Assembly: GCA_035295745.1 (NCBI GenBank)
Contig: DATGIL010000005.1
Span: 62,001-126,000, forward strand
Direction of reading: 5' to 3'
Origin: JAIQFL01 sp035295745
Lineage (GTDB): Bacteria > Acidobacteriota > Terriglobia > Bryobacterales > Bryobacteraceae
Length of the DNA stretch: 64,000 bases
The position numbers were made by a program, and so were the translations under genes. Below, piece after piece: positions 9,608 to 17,478 of the stretch. Numbering within the stretch: position 1 is the stretch's first letter; each line of letters starts with the position of its first letter. The notes under the pieces are model-generated. The model did no database searches. It was not told where the DNA came from and saw only the letters and a program-made list of their open reading frames with translations.

Positions 9608-10209
9608 TGTTCGGCATGGAATTTTATGTCGACCCGTCGCGCTGCATCGGATGCCAGTCCTGTCTAAAGGCCTGCGAGGAGTGCGACACGCATCGGGGCG
9701 TGTCGATGATCAACTTCGATTTCGTCGACCGCAGCGAGACGATCGCGACCGCGGCTTACGTCTGTTGGCACTGCGACAATCCCACATGCGCCCAGGTGTG
9801 CCCGGCGGATGCCATCAAGAAGTACGAGGACGGGATCGTCGGCTCTTCGCTGAAACCACGGTGTATCGGCTGCTCGAATTGCGTGCTGGCGTGCCCGTTC
9901 GGCATTCCCAAACTAGTGCCGCAATGCGAGCAGATGATGAAGTGCGACATGTGCTACGACCGGACTTCGATCGGCAAACGGCCGATGTGCGCTACGGTGT
10001 GTCCGAGCCAGGCACTGGCCTATGTGGCTCCGGAGACGATCGCCGCCACGCGCCGCGAGAAGCCCGTCAACACCTTCTGGTTTGGCAACCAGAAGATCAC
10101 GACCAAGGTTTACATGATGGCGCCGTCCAGCGCGTCCGAGATCGCGATCGACGTCGCCGACTATATTTGGGAGGGTGAGCATGAGCTGGCTCCGCAAACC
10201 TTCGAGTAA
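9607..10209 (+). CDS. Four-cluster [4Fe-4S] electron-transfer subunit (NrfC/DmsB-like)
   Basis: 200 residues. Four cysteine clusters occur in order: CIGCQSCLKACEECD, CWHCDNPTCAQVCP, CIGCSNCVLACP and CDMCYDRTSIGKRPMCATVC, matching the 16-cysteine plan of NrfC, DmsB and HybA-type subunits. Such proteins pass electrons between a membrane quinol oxidase and a molybdoenzyme. There is no signal peptide, in keeping with a cytoplasmic partner. The ATG overlaps the stop of the catalytic gene by 1 base (TGATG), and the 3' end overlaps the Rieske gene, so translation is probably coupled. It is the likely wire between the NarI-like domain and the reductase (inference). Confidence 0.92.
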   Translation: MFGMEFYVDPSRCIGCQSCLKACEECDTHRGVSMINFDFVDRSETIATAAYVCWHCDNPTCAQVCPADAIKKYEDGIVGSSLKPRCIGCSNCVLACPFGIPKLVPQCEQMMKCDMCYDRTSIGKRPMCATVCPSQALAYVAPETIAATRREKPVNTFWFGNQKITTKVYMMAPSSASEIAIDVADYIWEGEHELAPQTFE

Positions 10210-10693
10210 GCCGCTATGGCAGGACGAATTCCCCGTCTATCAGGCGGACGAACGGTACGTCAACCGGCGGCAGTTTACAAAATTCCTGACGCTCACCAGT
10301 CTGGCGATGTTCGCAGGAAATGTGTGGATCCTGGCGCGGTCGCTGTTTCAGCGCCGGCCATCCTACCCGCGGTTGCACGTGGCGTCGACAGGAGAATTGG
10401 ATGTGGGAGGGGTCAAGCTGTTCGCCTATCCCACGGCACAGGACCCATGCATCCTGGTACGCACCAGCAACGATTCCTACGTGGCGTACAGCCAGAAGTG
10501 CACGCACCTCTCCTGTGCGGTCTATTACTCCAGAGATGAGAACCGGCTGGAGTGTCCATGCCACCAGGGATTTTTTTCGATTGCGGATGGTTCGGTGTTG
10601 CAGGGGCCTCCGCAACGGGCGCTGCCGAAGGTCAGCCTGGAATGGAAAGCGGGACTGATCGCCGCGGTCGGAATGGAAGGGGAGAGCGTGTGA
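10181..10693 (+). CDS. Tat-anchored Rieske [2Fe-2S] protein
   Basis: 170 residues from ATG 10181. An upstream in-frame GTG at 10175 is less likely because GGAGG lies 6 nt before the ATG. Residues 28-47 read NRRQFTKFLTLTSLAMFAG, a twin-arginine motif followed by a hydrophobic segment that probably stays as an anchor. The Rieske ligands are Cys107/His109 (CTHLSC) and Cys125/His128 (CPCHQG), with Cys112 and Cys127 placed for the disulfide. Rieske proteins normally accept electrons from quinol next to a cytochrome b on the outer face of the membrane. Finding one in a nitrate-reductase operon rather than a bc1/b6f operon is unusual, and its direct donor and acceptor are unknown. Confidence 0.9.
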   Translation: MSWLRKPSSKPLWQDEFPVYQADERYVNRRQFTKFLTLTSLAMFAGNVWILARSLFQRRPSYPRLHVASTGELDVGGVKLFAYPTAQDPCILVRTSNDSYVAYSQKCTHLSCAVYYSRDENRLECPCHQGFFSIADGSVLQGPPQRALPKVSLEWKAGLIAAVGMEGESV

Positions 10694-10926
10694 GCCCGAA
10701 TCCGCCGCAGAATCGGGGACTCACGGCGATCGATGGCGCCATCATGCTGATCGCAATTCTGCTGATCGTGCAGATCTGGCTGCTCTCGGCGACGCTGGAG
10801 TCGTACCTGGCCGGCCATCATGAGGCCGCGCTGCCCGGCGTTATCCTTTCCGGAATACTGTTTGCGGCTTGTCTGGCGCTCTATCGCTTCGTCGATCGGA
10901 TCGATTCGGATCTGCGAAAAGGCTGA
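10690..10926 (+). CDS. Small two-helix membrane protein of the nitrate cluster
   Basis: 78 residues from GTG 10690, overlapping the stop of the Rieske gene (GTGTGA). A GGGGAGAG Shine-Dalgarno precedes it. Two hydrophobic segments are evident: AIMLIAILLIVQIWLLSATL, then a second (GVILSGILFAACLALYRFV). The C-terminus is charged. I do not recognise a named family with certainty; short proteins like this (DUF6755 type) occur beside Rieske genes. The tight coupling suggests a structural subunit of the same membrane complex. Confidence 0.65.
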   Translation: MSPNPPQNRGLTAIDGAIMLIAILLIVQIWLLSATLESYLAGHHEAALPGVILSGILFAACLALYRFVDRIDSDLRKG

Positions 10927-10966
10927 GCGGATTTTTCCGTACCAGCGGAAAGGTTCGGGCCAGGCT

Positions 10967-11040
10967 TGCTCGCTTACGGTCGCCGCTCGTGATCTCTTGC
11001 AACAAGCGTTTGATGACGAGCCACGCGCGTCAGCAAGTGC
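10967..11040 (-). repeat. Degenerate inverted copy of the dispersed repeat
   Basis: Read on the minus strand, this intergenic stretch matches the unit of the 56033-56600 array in two blocks. 11017-11039 reads CTTGCTGACGCGCGTGGCTC against CTTGCTGACGCGCGCGGCTC, and the block around 10974-10992 matches the ACGAGCC..CGACCGT part. About 20 nt separate the blocks in place of the compact array spacing. It fills most of the 146-bp gap between the nitrate operon and the SYLF gene. Which ends are original is unclear. Confidence 0.5.
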
Positions 11041-11072
11041 CTCTGAACTCCTTCTCCGTCCAACTTGCCCGC

Positions 11073-11762
11073 CTAGCTCGTCTTGCGGCTGGAGTATTTA
11101 TCCAAAATCTCCAGGAGCTTGCGAGCCGCCGGGGTGGGCGTGGCGCCGCTACCCAGAATCTGTTTGGCGTTCCATCGCTGGCCGTACATCAACTGATTCT
11201 CATCGATGTCGTTGCGCAGCGTAGCGCCATCCAGCGAGACACCGGCGAACAGGCCCTTCGAACGCGACCAGGACAAGATCTCCGCGGTCATCAGCGCGTC
11301 GGTTTGAGCAGTGGCGTCGCGACCGACCGGTCCGGCGGCGGCCGTGGCCTCGGCGCCGATGGTGAACTTGTCGGAGGTCAGCTTCTTCATGCCGCGCTCA
11401 TTCATCACCAGCAGGATCACATCGCTGGACGAAAATCCGATCTGCAACCCAAAGCTGCCGCCTTCGATGCGAACGGCCGCCGGCGGACCCCAGCCTTGCC
11501 CGCTTTGGTGGCGGCAAAGGGAGAACCCGCGTCCGAATTTCCCGCCGAAACCGAAAGCGCCCTTCTTCAATCCGGGAACGAGGACGATACACTGCGACTT
11601 GTTCAGCAAATCCTGCGGAATCGATTTGTCCGGTGCGCCCATGATCTCCGAGAACAGCGTGGCTGCGTCGTCGAGACGATCGGCATTCTTCTCCTTGTCG
11701 TCTTTGGCAAGCAGGGGCGCACAACCCAGTGCGAAGGCAAGAGTGTAGGTAAGCAAGCGCAT
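11073..11762 (-). CDS. Secreted SYLF/Ysc84-domain lipid-binding protein
   Basis: 229 residues. A signal peptide occupies about residues 1-19 (MRLLTYTLAFALGCAPLLAK). The rest is a SYLF (Ysc84, formerly DUF500) domain, recognisable from IVLVPGLKKGAFGFGGKFGRG, GFSSSDVILLVMNERGMKKL and GAEATAAAGPVGRDATAQTD. Eukaryotic SYLF domains bind phosphoinositides; bacterial versions are exported and poorly characterised. The gene is convergent with the nitrate operon and in line with the downstream end of the metallo-beta-lactamase gene (43 bp), so it may be the distal gene of that pair. Confidence 0.88.
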   Translation of the reverse strand: MRLLTYTLAFALGCAPLLAKDDKEKNADRLDDAATLFSEIMGAPDKSIPQDLLNKSQCIVLVPGLKKGAFGFGGKFGRGFSLCRHQSGQGWGPPAAVRIEGGSFGLQIGFSSSDVILLVMNERGMKKLTSDKFTIGAEATAAAGPVGRDATAQTDALMTAEILSWSRSKGLFAGVSLDGATLRNDIDENQLMYGQRWNAKQILGSGATPTPAARKLLEILDKYSSRKTS

Positions 11763-11805
11763 GGCTCTATCGTAACGCAGGTAATGCGCCGGTCCGTTTC
11801 GCGAC

Positions 11806-12639
11806 TTACTGCTTTGGGGAGCCAGGATTCTTCTGCTGGCGCTGCCATTCCGTACGGAAGGCTTGCTCGCGCTCGCTTACGTAGGCTTGGTAGCCCGCCG
11901 GGTCGATGAACGGATTCGGGGCGCCAGCCTTCAGTTTAGGGTACTTTTCTTTGAGGCCGAAGTAAGCGCCGTGTGCCCCCAGGAACAGATCGCACGGCAG
12001 ACTCTTGAGCACCGTGAACGTCTTGACGTAATCGTCTGCGATTCGCGGATACGCCTTGTTGCCCACCAGAATATAGCCGGCGTTGACGTTCGGGCTGCCG
12101 ACGATCACAGCGTTCAACTTCTTACCGCCCTCCTCCACCTGCATCGTCCACGTGGTGCAACCTTTGGTGTGCCCGGGCGTGAGCCTGGCGATCAACATTG
12201 CGCCGCCGAGTTCGACTTTATCGCCGTCGTGCAGGATGCGATCGACATGCGCGCCGGGACGTCCTTTGGCGGTGCTTTCCTCATCGGGTACATCGGCGTC
12301 CATCACCATCAGCTTCGCTCCAGTCTGCTTCTTGATCAGTCCGGTCGCTGCGTCGTGGTCGCCATGCGCGTGGCTGATGAGCAGGATCTTCGTGTCCTGG
12401 TAGGAAAAGCCAAGCTGCTCGATGCTGGCGCGAATCAACGGGACATCCTCTTCGAAATCGGAATTGATCAGGATGTTTCCCTGGGGAGTGTGGATCAGGT
12501 AGACCGCAAGATCGGCGGTCCCGACGTAATAAAGGCTCCCGGCGATGTTAAACGCTTTGAAGGGTTGATGCCAATCGGAACTCTGCGCGAAGAGAACTGC
12601 CGTAAAAAACGAGAGCAGGAATAGACTACGCCTTTTCAT
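11806..12639 (-). CDS. Subclass B3-like metallo-beta-lactamase
   Basis: 277 residues with a signal peptide (MKRRSLFLLSFFTAVLFAQS). All six zinc ligands of subclass B3 enzymes are visible: His90 and His92 in SHAHGDHDAATG with His157 (TPGHTKGCTTW) for Zn1; Asp94, His95 and His223 (GAHGAYFG) for Zn2. Ser182 stands where B1 enzymes have the Zn2 cysteine, another B3 trait. Length and the GHTKGCTTW box fit L1/BJP/THIN-B relatives. The product should be periplasmic. Beta-lactam hydrolysis is the best guess; a lactonase or other MBL-fold hydrolase remains possible without an activity test. Confidence 0.85.
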   Translation of the reverse strand: MKRRSLFLLSFFTAVLFAQSSDWHQPFKAFNIAGSLYYVGTADLAVYLIHTPQGNILINSDFEEDVPLIRASIEQLGFSYQDTKILLISHAHGDHDAATGLIKKQTGAKLMVMDADVPDEESTAKGRPGAHVDRILHDGDKVELGGAMLIARLTPGHTKGCTTWTMQVEEGGKKLNAVIVGSPNVNAGYILVGNKAYPRIADDYVKTFTVLKSLPCDLFLGAHGAYFGLKEKYPKLKAGAPNPFIDPAGYQAYVSEREQAFRTEWQRQQKNPGSPKQ

Positions 12640-12895
12640 TGGTGAAATGGAGCCTTCCAGATTTTTGAACGAGTATACACCGATACCCTGGCGGCTCGAA
12701 AAGATGTAATTAAACTCACAGAACGAGGATTCGAGATTTCAGACCTTAAGAAGACTGTCGCGATATTGTGATATCCCTAAGCATAACGTTTAAATTTGGG
12801 GTTTTTTCGGGGTGCAGAGTTCCCATCGTTGCGTAACGGGAAATGGCTCGCCCCCCGCGGCAGTTTAATTCACACGCAGTCTGAGGAGAAATGAA
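12640..12895. other. Divergent intergenic region with a GATAT palindrome
   Basis: 256 bp between the divergent metallo-beta-lactamase and TonB receptor genes, clearly more AT-rich than its surroundings, as expected of promoters. It contains the dyad GATATTGTGATATC at 12762-12775 (5-bp arms, 4-nt centre) and a GAGGAG Shine-Dalgarno 8 nt before the TonB start. No convincing paired -35/-10 is seen and no gene is supported. Confidence 0.4.
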
Positions 12896-15800
12896 ATGAA
12901 CCAGGTATGTTCCACACGGACGGTCATGCTCGCTTTGATCGTTCTACTCGTAGCAGGTGTGGCATTCGGGCAGTCCGACTACGGGTCGGTATCCGGCTTT
13001 GTCAAAGATCCTTCGGGGGGTGTTGTCCCGAAGGCGAAAGTCGTAGTGAAGAATGAAGCCACCAACGAAGAACACGTGTCGACCGCGAATGAGTCCGGTT
13101 ACTACACGGCACCAAACCTGCAGCCCGGCCTTTATACGGTGACGGCCGAGGCTCCGGGATTCAAGAAATTCAGCAGTACCCACAACAAACTGGACGCGGA
13201 TTCGGCGCTGTCTCTAGATGCGACGCTGACCGTCGGCGCAACCACCGAGACCGTGGATGTGATCGCGACCGCCGCCACCTTGCAAACGGAATCGGCCGCC
13301 GTTGAAAAGGACGTCACGCGCGATCAGATCGACGCCTTGGAATTGAACGGCCGCGATCCCCTGTACCTCGCATCGCTGCTGCCGGGTGTTCGCAGCGGGT
13401 CGACGATGGGCGATTTCAGCTTCAGCCTGACCAGCGGCGGATATTCGGTGAACGGCGCGCGTTCACAGGATACGCAGATTCTCTTTGATGGCGCTCCCGC
13501 ACTCCGCACTCGCGCCAATGGCACCAGTATCGGCGTGGTCGATCAGGATTCCACGCAGGAAGTGCAGATTCTAACGGCCGATTATGCGGCGGAGTATGGG
13601 CGCGCATCGGGCGGGCAAGTCCGCATTGTGACGAAAGGCGGAAGCCAGCAGTTCCATGGCGCGGCGTATGAATACTTCCGGAACTCCGATCTCAACGCCA
13701 ACACCTGGAGCCGCAATCAGAGCGTGCTGACCAATTTCCAGTCGCCTTTCCGGTTCAATGATTTCGGCTTCGACATCGGCGGCCCAGTGCTGATTCCGCA
13801 TGTGATTCCGAAAAATAAGATGTTCTTCTTCGTGGGCCAGGAATGGTCGCGATACCGCAACGCGCAGACGCAGACGCAGGAAGTCCCGACGGCACTGATG
13901 CGGCAGGGCAATTTCAGCGAACTGCTGGGGCCCAACATCTTCTACAGCACGCCGAAGGTGATCTACGATCCCAGCACCTGCCCCTCGGTGGGTGCAGCCA
14001 GCTGCGTGCCGTTCCCCAACAACATCATCCCGACCAGCCGGCTGAGCCACAATGGCATCGCGATCATCAACGCGTACCCCGCGGTCAATACGCCGGTCAT
14101 CAGCGGCAACCAGAACTGGCTCGCCGCTGCGTCGCAGCCTGAGAACCAGCGGAAGGAGACGATCAATTCCGATATCCTTCCGACCCAGAAAGATCGTATT
14201 CAGTTCCGGCGTACGGCGTTGGCATACTACGAACTGGATCCCTTCGACCAAGGAACGAACCTGACCCCCAAGGCGTTCAATCGCCCCAACCAGGCCGGCT
14301 CGGTCGCATGGACCAGAACGATCAGCCCCACGTTGATCAATGAAGCGCGCGCCACGGTCAGCCTGGACGATGTCTATATTCCCGTGATCACGTCCGCTCC
14401 TGGCTTCAACGCGAACGCCGCGTTCGGAATCAACTATCCGTATCTCTTGCCAACGAATAAGGACATTCCCAGCAAGATTCCTTCGGTGACCGTTCCGAAC
14501 TTCTACAGCCTCGCAGGTGGTCCGTATCCCTCGCATTCGACGGGGCCGATCTACACAGCCGGCGACATCGTGACCAAAGTGTATAAGAGCCATACGTTCA
14601 AAGCGGGTTTCTACTTCGAGAAGTCGGGCGAGAACGATGGCGACCAGATCAATGTGAGCACGGTTCCGGGCGGCAGCAACAATCAGAACGGCAGCTTCAC
14701 GTTTACCGACGCGCGTTCCGGATTGGGAGCAACCTCGGGAGTGGGCATCGCGAACCTGGCACTGGGATTGGCTGACAGCTACACCGAAATCGGCCAACGC
14801 GCTTACACCATCTATCGTGGCTATCTGTACGAGTGGTTCGCGCAGGACTCCTGGCGCGCCAGCCAGAAGCTGACGGTCAACTACGGCGTGCGGCAGACGA
14901 TCACGGTTCCCTACAAGGCACTCTGGGGCAACCAGATCTTCTTCGATCCGCAGCTCTATGATCCCAGCCAGGCACCCAAGATTGACCCGAAGACCGGCAA
15001 CGTCATCGTCGGCACCGGTAATCAATACGACGGCATGGTGATTCCGGGCAGCGGATGGCCCAGCAACGCCTGCGGACACGGTGTGGTGCAGGCCTGCGGC
15101 ACTTCGTTCAACAGCCTGTTCCACGGTCTGCCGGACTACTACGGCCAGATCAACTATCAATTCCAGCCCCGCCTGGGTGCGGCATACCAGCTCAACTCCA
15201 AGACCGTCATTCGCGCCGGTATTGGGCGCTACCTGACGCGGTTCGGATTGCTCGACAACATCTTCCCGGGCGCCAATTCTCCATTCCAGCCGTTCGTGAC
15301 GGTTGCCAACGTTTCCGTAGATAATCCCGGAGCGGGCCTGAGCGGCGCAGCGACTCCGCCGTTGACCGTGACCACGCTGGCGCGCAACAACCGGCCGCCG
15401 GAGGCGTGGAATTACAACTTCACCGTGCAGCGCGAGATCTTCGCCAAGTCGACGTTGGAGATCGGATACGTAGGGCACCGCGGTCTGCGGCTGCCGGAGG
15501 TATTCGACATCAACCAGGCACAGGCCGGCGCGTTGCAAGCCAACCCTGGCGTGAACATCAACTACCTGCGGCCCTACGCGGGATTTGCGTCTATTCAGAT
15601 GGAAGAGAACGTCTCCACTTCCACCTACAATTCGCTGCAGGTCAACTGGAATCGCCGGTTCGCCAGTGGTTTCGGCTTTGGTTTCTCTTACACGCTGTCG
15701 AAGAGCATGGACAACAACTCCAACTACCGCGACATCGTGCCGGATACCTACAACACGACCAACATGTGGGGCCCGTCGGAATTTGACACTCGCCACATGG

Positions 15801-16384
15801 CGGTAATCAACATGATCTACAACCTGCCATTCTTCCGTGGCAAGACGGACACCGCGGGCAAACTGCTCGGTGGATGGCAAGTGAGCGCGATTATGCAGTT
15901 CCAAACCGGCACTCCGTGCGGCGTGTTCGGCAGCAGCGACATCGCGGGCGTGGGAGAGACCGGGAGCCTTGGCTGCGGCCAGACTGCGGGTCAGTTCTAC
16001 GTCAAGAATGGCACTCCGACCATCCTCGGTCAGTTCGCGGGAGGAGCGGGAGCCGCCAGCCCCAACCAGTACTTCGCTACCACCAATTCGAGCGGGCAGC
16101 CGATCTTCACCGCGCCTCCGGCAGGGACATTCAATCTGCAGCAGGGAGTTCGCGATGCAATCTACCAGCCCGGTTTCCAGGATTGGAACGCGGGACTCTA
16201 CAAGAAATTCGCGGTCAACGAGCGGACTGGTTTTGAGTTCCGTGCGGAGGCCTTCGATCTTCCGAACCATCCCAACTGGAGTGGTGTTGCTTCGTTCAAT
16301 CCGACCTCTTCCACGTTCGGGAAGGTGACCAGCAAGACGGGACTTGCCCGCAATCTGCAGCTTTCTCTGCGTTTCTACTTCTAG
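12896..16384 (+). CDS. Oar-like TonB-dependent receptor with carboxypeptidase-regulatory N-terminal domain
   Basis: 1162 residues. The signal peptide ends near residue 27 (LIVLLVAGVAFGQS). A carboxypeptidase-regulatory domain follows at about 30-120 (GFVKDPSGGVVPKAKVVVKN). A plug region (GGYSVNGARSQDTQILFDGA) and a large barrel closing with LSLRFYF complete it. It resembles the receptor at 568-4116 in plan but is clearly divergent in sequence, so it is a paralogue rather than a recent duplicate. The GAGGAG Shine-Dalgarno at 12883 supports ATG 12896. It is monocistronic: divergent from the metallo-beta-lactamase gene and closed by an intrinsic terminator. The substrate is unknown. Confidence 0.94.
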   Translation: MNQVCSTRTVMLALIVLLVAGVAFGQSDYGSVSGFVKDPSGGVVPKAKVVVKNEATNEEHVSTANESGYYTAPNLQPGLYTVTAEAPGFKKFSSTHNKLDADSALSLDATLTVGATTETVDVIATAATLQTESAAVEKDVTRDQIDALELNGRDPLYLASLLPGVRSGSTMGDFSFSLTSGGYSVNGARSQDTQILFDGAPALRTRANGTSIGVVDQDSTQEVQILTADYAAEYGRASGGQVRIVTKGGSQQFHGAAYEYFRNSDLNANTWSRNQSVLTNFQSPFRFNDFGFDIGGPVLIPHVIPKNKMFFFVGQEWSRYRNAQTQTQEVPTALMRQGNFSELLGPNIFYSTPKVIYDPSTCPSVGAASCVPFPNNIIPTSRLSHNGIAIINAYPAVNTPVISGNQNWLAAASQPENQRKETINSDILPTQKDRIQFRRTALAYYELDPFDQGTNLTPKAFNRPNQAGSVAWTRTISPTLINEARATVSLDDVYIPVITSAPGFNANAAFGINYPYLLPTNKDIPSKIPSVTVPNFYSLAGGPYPSHSTGPIYTAGDIVTKVYKSHTFKAGFYFEKSGENDGDQINVSTVPGGSNNQNGSFTFTDARSGLGATSGVGIANLALGLADSYTEIGQRAYTIYRGYLYEWFAQDSWRASQKLTVNYGVRQTITVPYKALWGNQIFFDPQLYDPSQAPKIDPKTGNVIVGTGNQYDGMVIPGSGWPSNACGHGVVQACGTSFNSLFHGLPDYYGQINYQFQPRLGAAYQLNSKTVIRAGIGRYLTRFGLLDNIFPGANSPFQPFVTVANVSVDNPGAGLSGAATPPLTVTTLARNNRPPEAWNYNFTVQREIFAKSTLEIGYVGHRGLRLPEVFDINQAQAGALQANPGVNINYLRPYAGFASIQMEENVSTSTYNSLQVNWNRRFASGFGFGFSYTLSKSMDNNSNYRDIVPDTYNTTNMWGPSEFDTRHMAVINMIYNLPFFRGKTDTAGKLLGGWQVSAIMQFQTGTPCGVFGSSDIAGVGETGSLGCGQTAGQFYVKNGTPTILGQFAGGAGAASPNQYFATTNSSGQPIFTAPPAGTFNLQQGVRDAIYQPGFQDWNAGLYKKFAVNERTGFEFRAEAFDLPNHPNWSGVASFNPTSSTFGKVTSKTGLARNLQLSLRFYF

Positions 16385-16420
16385 ATGGCGGCGAGCTTTG
16401 CTCGCAGTCAGAAATCAACA

Positions 16421-16453
16421 ACGGCCGGAGGCAATGCCTTCGGCCGTTTTTTT
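16421..16453 (+). terminator. Rho-independent terminator of the TonB receptor gene
   Basis: A 12-bp stem (16421-16432 with 16436-16447, one G-T wobble) closes a 3-nt AAT loop and is followed by a run of seven T. It lies 37 bp after the stop codon, the clearest intrinsic terminator in the window. Confidence 0.92.
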
Positions 16454-16491
16454 ATGCCGTTGCGAGAGGGCAGGCTCGACTGGGTCAATGG

Positions 16492-17478
16492 CTAGCCACG
16501 AGGAGCCATCAGGCGTGAAGCGTTGCCTCCGAAAATGGCTGCCTTTTCGGAGTCGCTCAGGGGCAATTCGCGGATCGTCTCCAGCATGCGAGGAATGCTC
16601 CCGATCTGATGAGGATAGTCGCTGCCCGCGAGAATGTGGTCCACGCCGGCAAACGAGATGGCGAGTGCGATCGCGCCCGGGTCGAAATTCACGGTGTCGT
16701 AGTAAAAGCGTTTCAGGTAGTCACTCGGCAGTTGCTGGAGGTTCGCGCGGCACTCGCTGAAGGCGTGGAAGCCACGGTCGAGTCGCTCGGCAAGGTAGGG
16801 AATGGTGCCGCCGAGATGGCACAGCGCCCAACGGATCTGCGGGAAGCGCTCTGGCACACCGGCAAAAACGATCTTCGCAGCGGCCAGGGTCGTGTCCATC
16901 AGGAAGCCGACCAGCGGCATCAGCCAGTAGTCCGTCATCGCCTCGACGCCCACCGGGTGAGTCGGATGAATGTACAGCACGGCCTCCAGGTCGTTCGCTG
17001 CCTCGTACAGTGGCCAGAACCGTTTGTCGTCCAGGCCAACCCCGTTCACGTTGCTGAACAGCATCGCGCCGGGCAGTCGCAACTGGCGGCAGGCGCGCTC
17101 GAGTTCTTTGACCGAGGCGGCCGGATCGTTCAGCGGCAACGTGGCCAGGGCGGTGAAGCGTCCGTGTTTGGTTCGGATCACCTCCGCGAACGAGTCATTC
17201 ACCAACTCCGCGAACTTGACCGCCGTCTCTGGTTTCTCGACGTGCGTTCCTGGAGTAGTCAGCGTGATCACTTGCGTATCCACACCGGCATCGATCAATA
17301 CCTGCTCCCGGTAGTCGATGTCGCGATGTCCCGGCACCGCAATGTTGTAGTCGCCCGGATAAAAAATGCGCGGGTTTCCCTCCTCGTCGACCGTCATTTC
17401 GACGGCGCTCGATCCGGATCTCAGGGCATCCAGGTAAGCCGGAGGATAGTAGTGATTATGGAAGTCGATGATCCGCAT
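16492..17478 (-). CDS. Amidohydrolase family 2 (ACMSD-like) metal-dependent hydrolase or decarboxylase
   Basis: 328 residues. The metal-site signature of the amidohydrolase_2/ACMSD group is present: His7-x-His9 (DFHNHYYP), a mid-protein His (LYIHPTHPVG), another in CHLGGTIPYL, and the terminal Asp (AGSDYPHQIG). Relatives decarboxylate aromatic acids such as 2-amino-3-carboxymuconate semialdehyde or gamma-resorcylate, or hydrolyse lactones. There is no signal peptide. Its start overlaps the end of the APC permease gene by 23 bp, so an imported amino acid or carboxylate could be its substrate (inference). Confidence 0.87.
   Translation of the reverse strand: MRIIDFHNHYYPPAYLDALRSGSSAVEMTVDEEGNPRIFYPGDYNIAVPGHRDIDYREQVLIDAGVDTQVITLTTPGTHVEKPETAVKFAELVNDSFAEVIRTKHGRFTALATLPLNDPAASVKELERACRQLRLPGAMLFSNVNGVGLDDKRFWPLYEAANDLEAVLYIHPTHPVGVEAMTDYWLMPLVGFLMDTTLAAAKIVFAGVPERFPQIRWALCHLGGTIPYLAERLDRGFHAFSECRANLQQLPSDYLKRFYYDTVNFDPGAIALAISFAGVDHILAGSDYPHQIGSIPRMLETIRELPLSDSEKAAIFGGNASRLMAPRG

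Noticed and set aside
13571..16270. A 2.7-kb open reading frame antisense to the second TonB receptor
   Set aside because: It has Arg/Val/His-rich composition typical of the antisense of GC-rich genes, no start signal and no domain, and the receptor on the other strand has a signal peptide, domains and a terminator.
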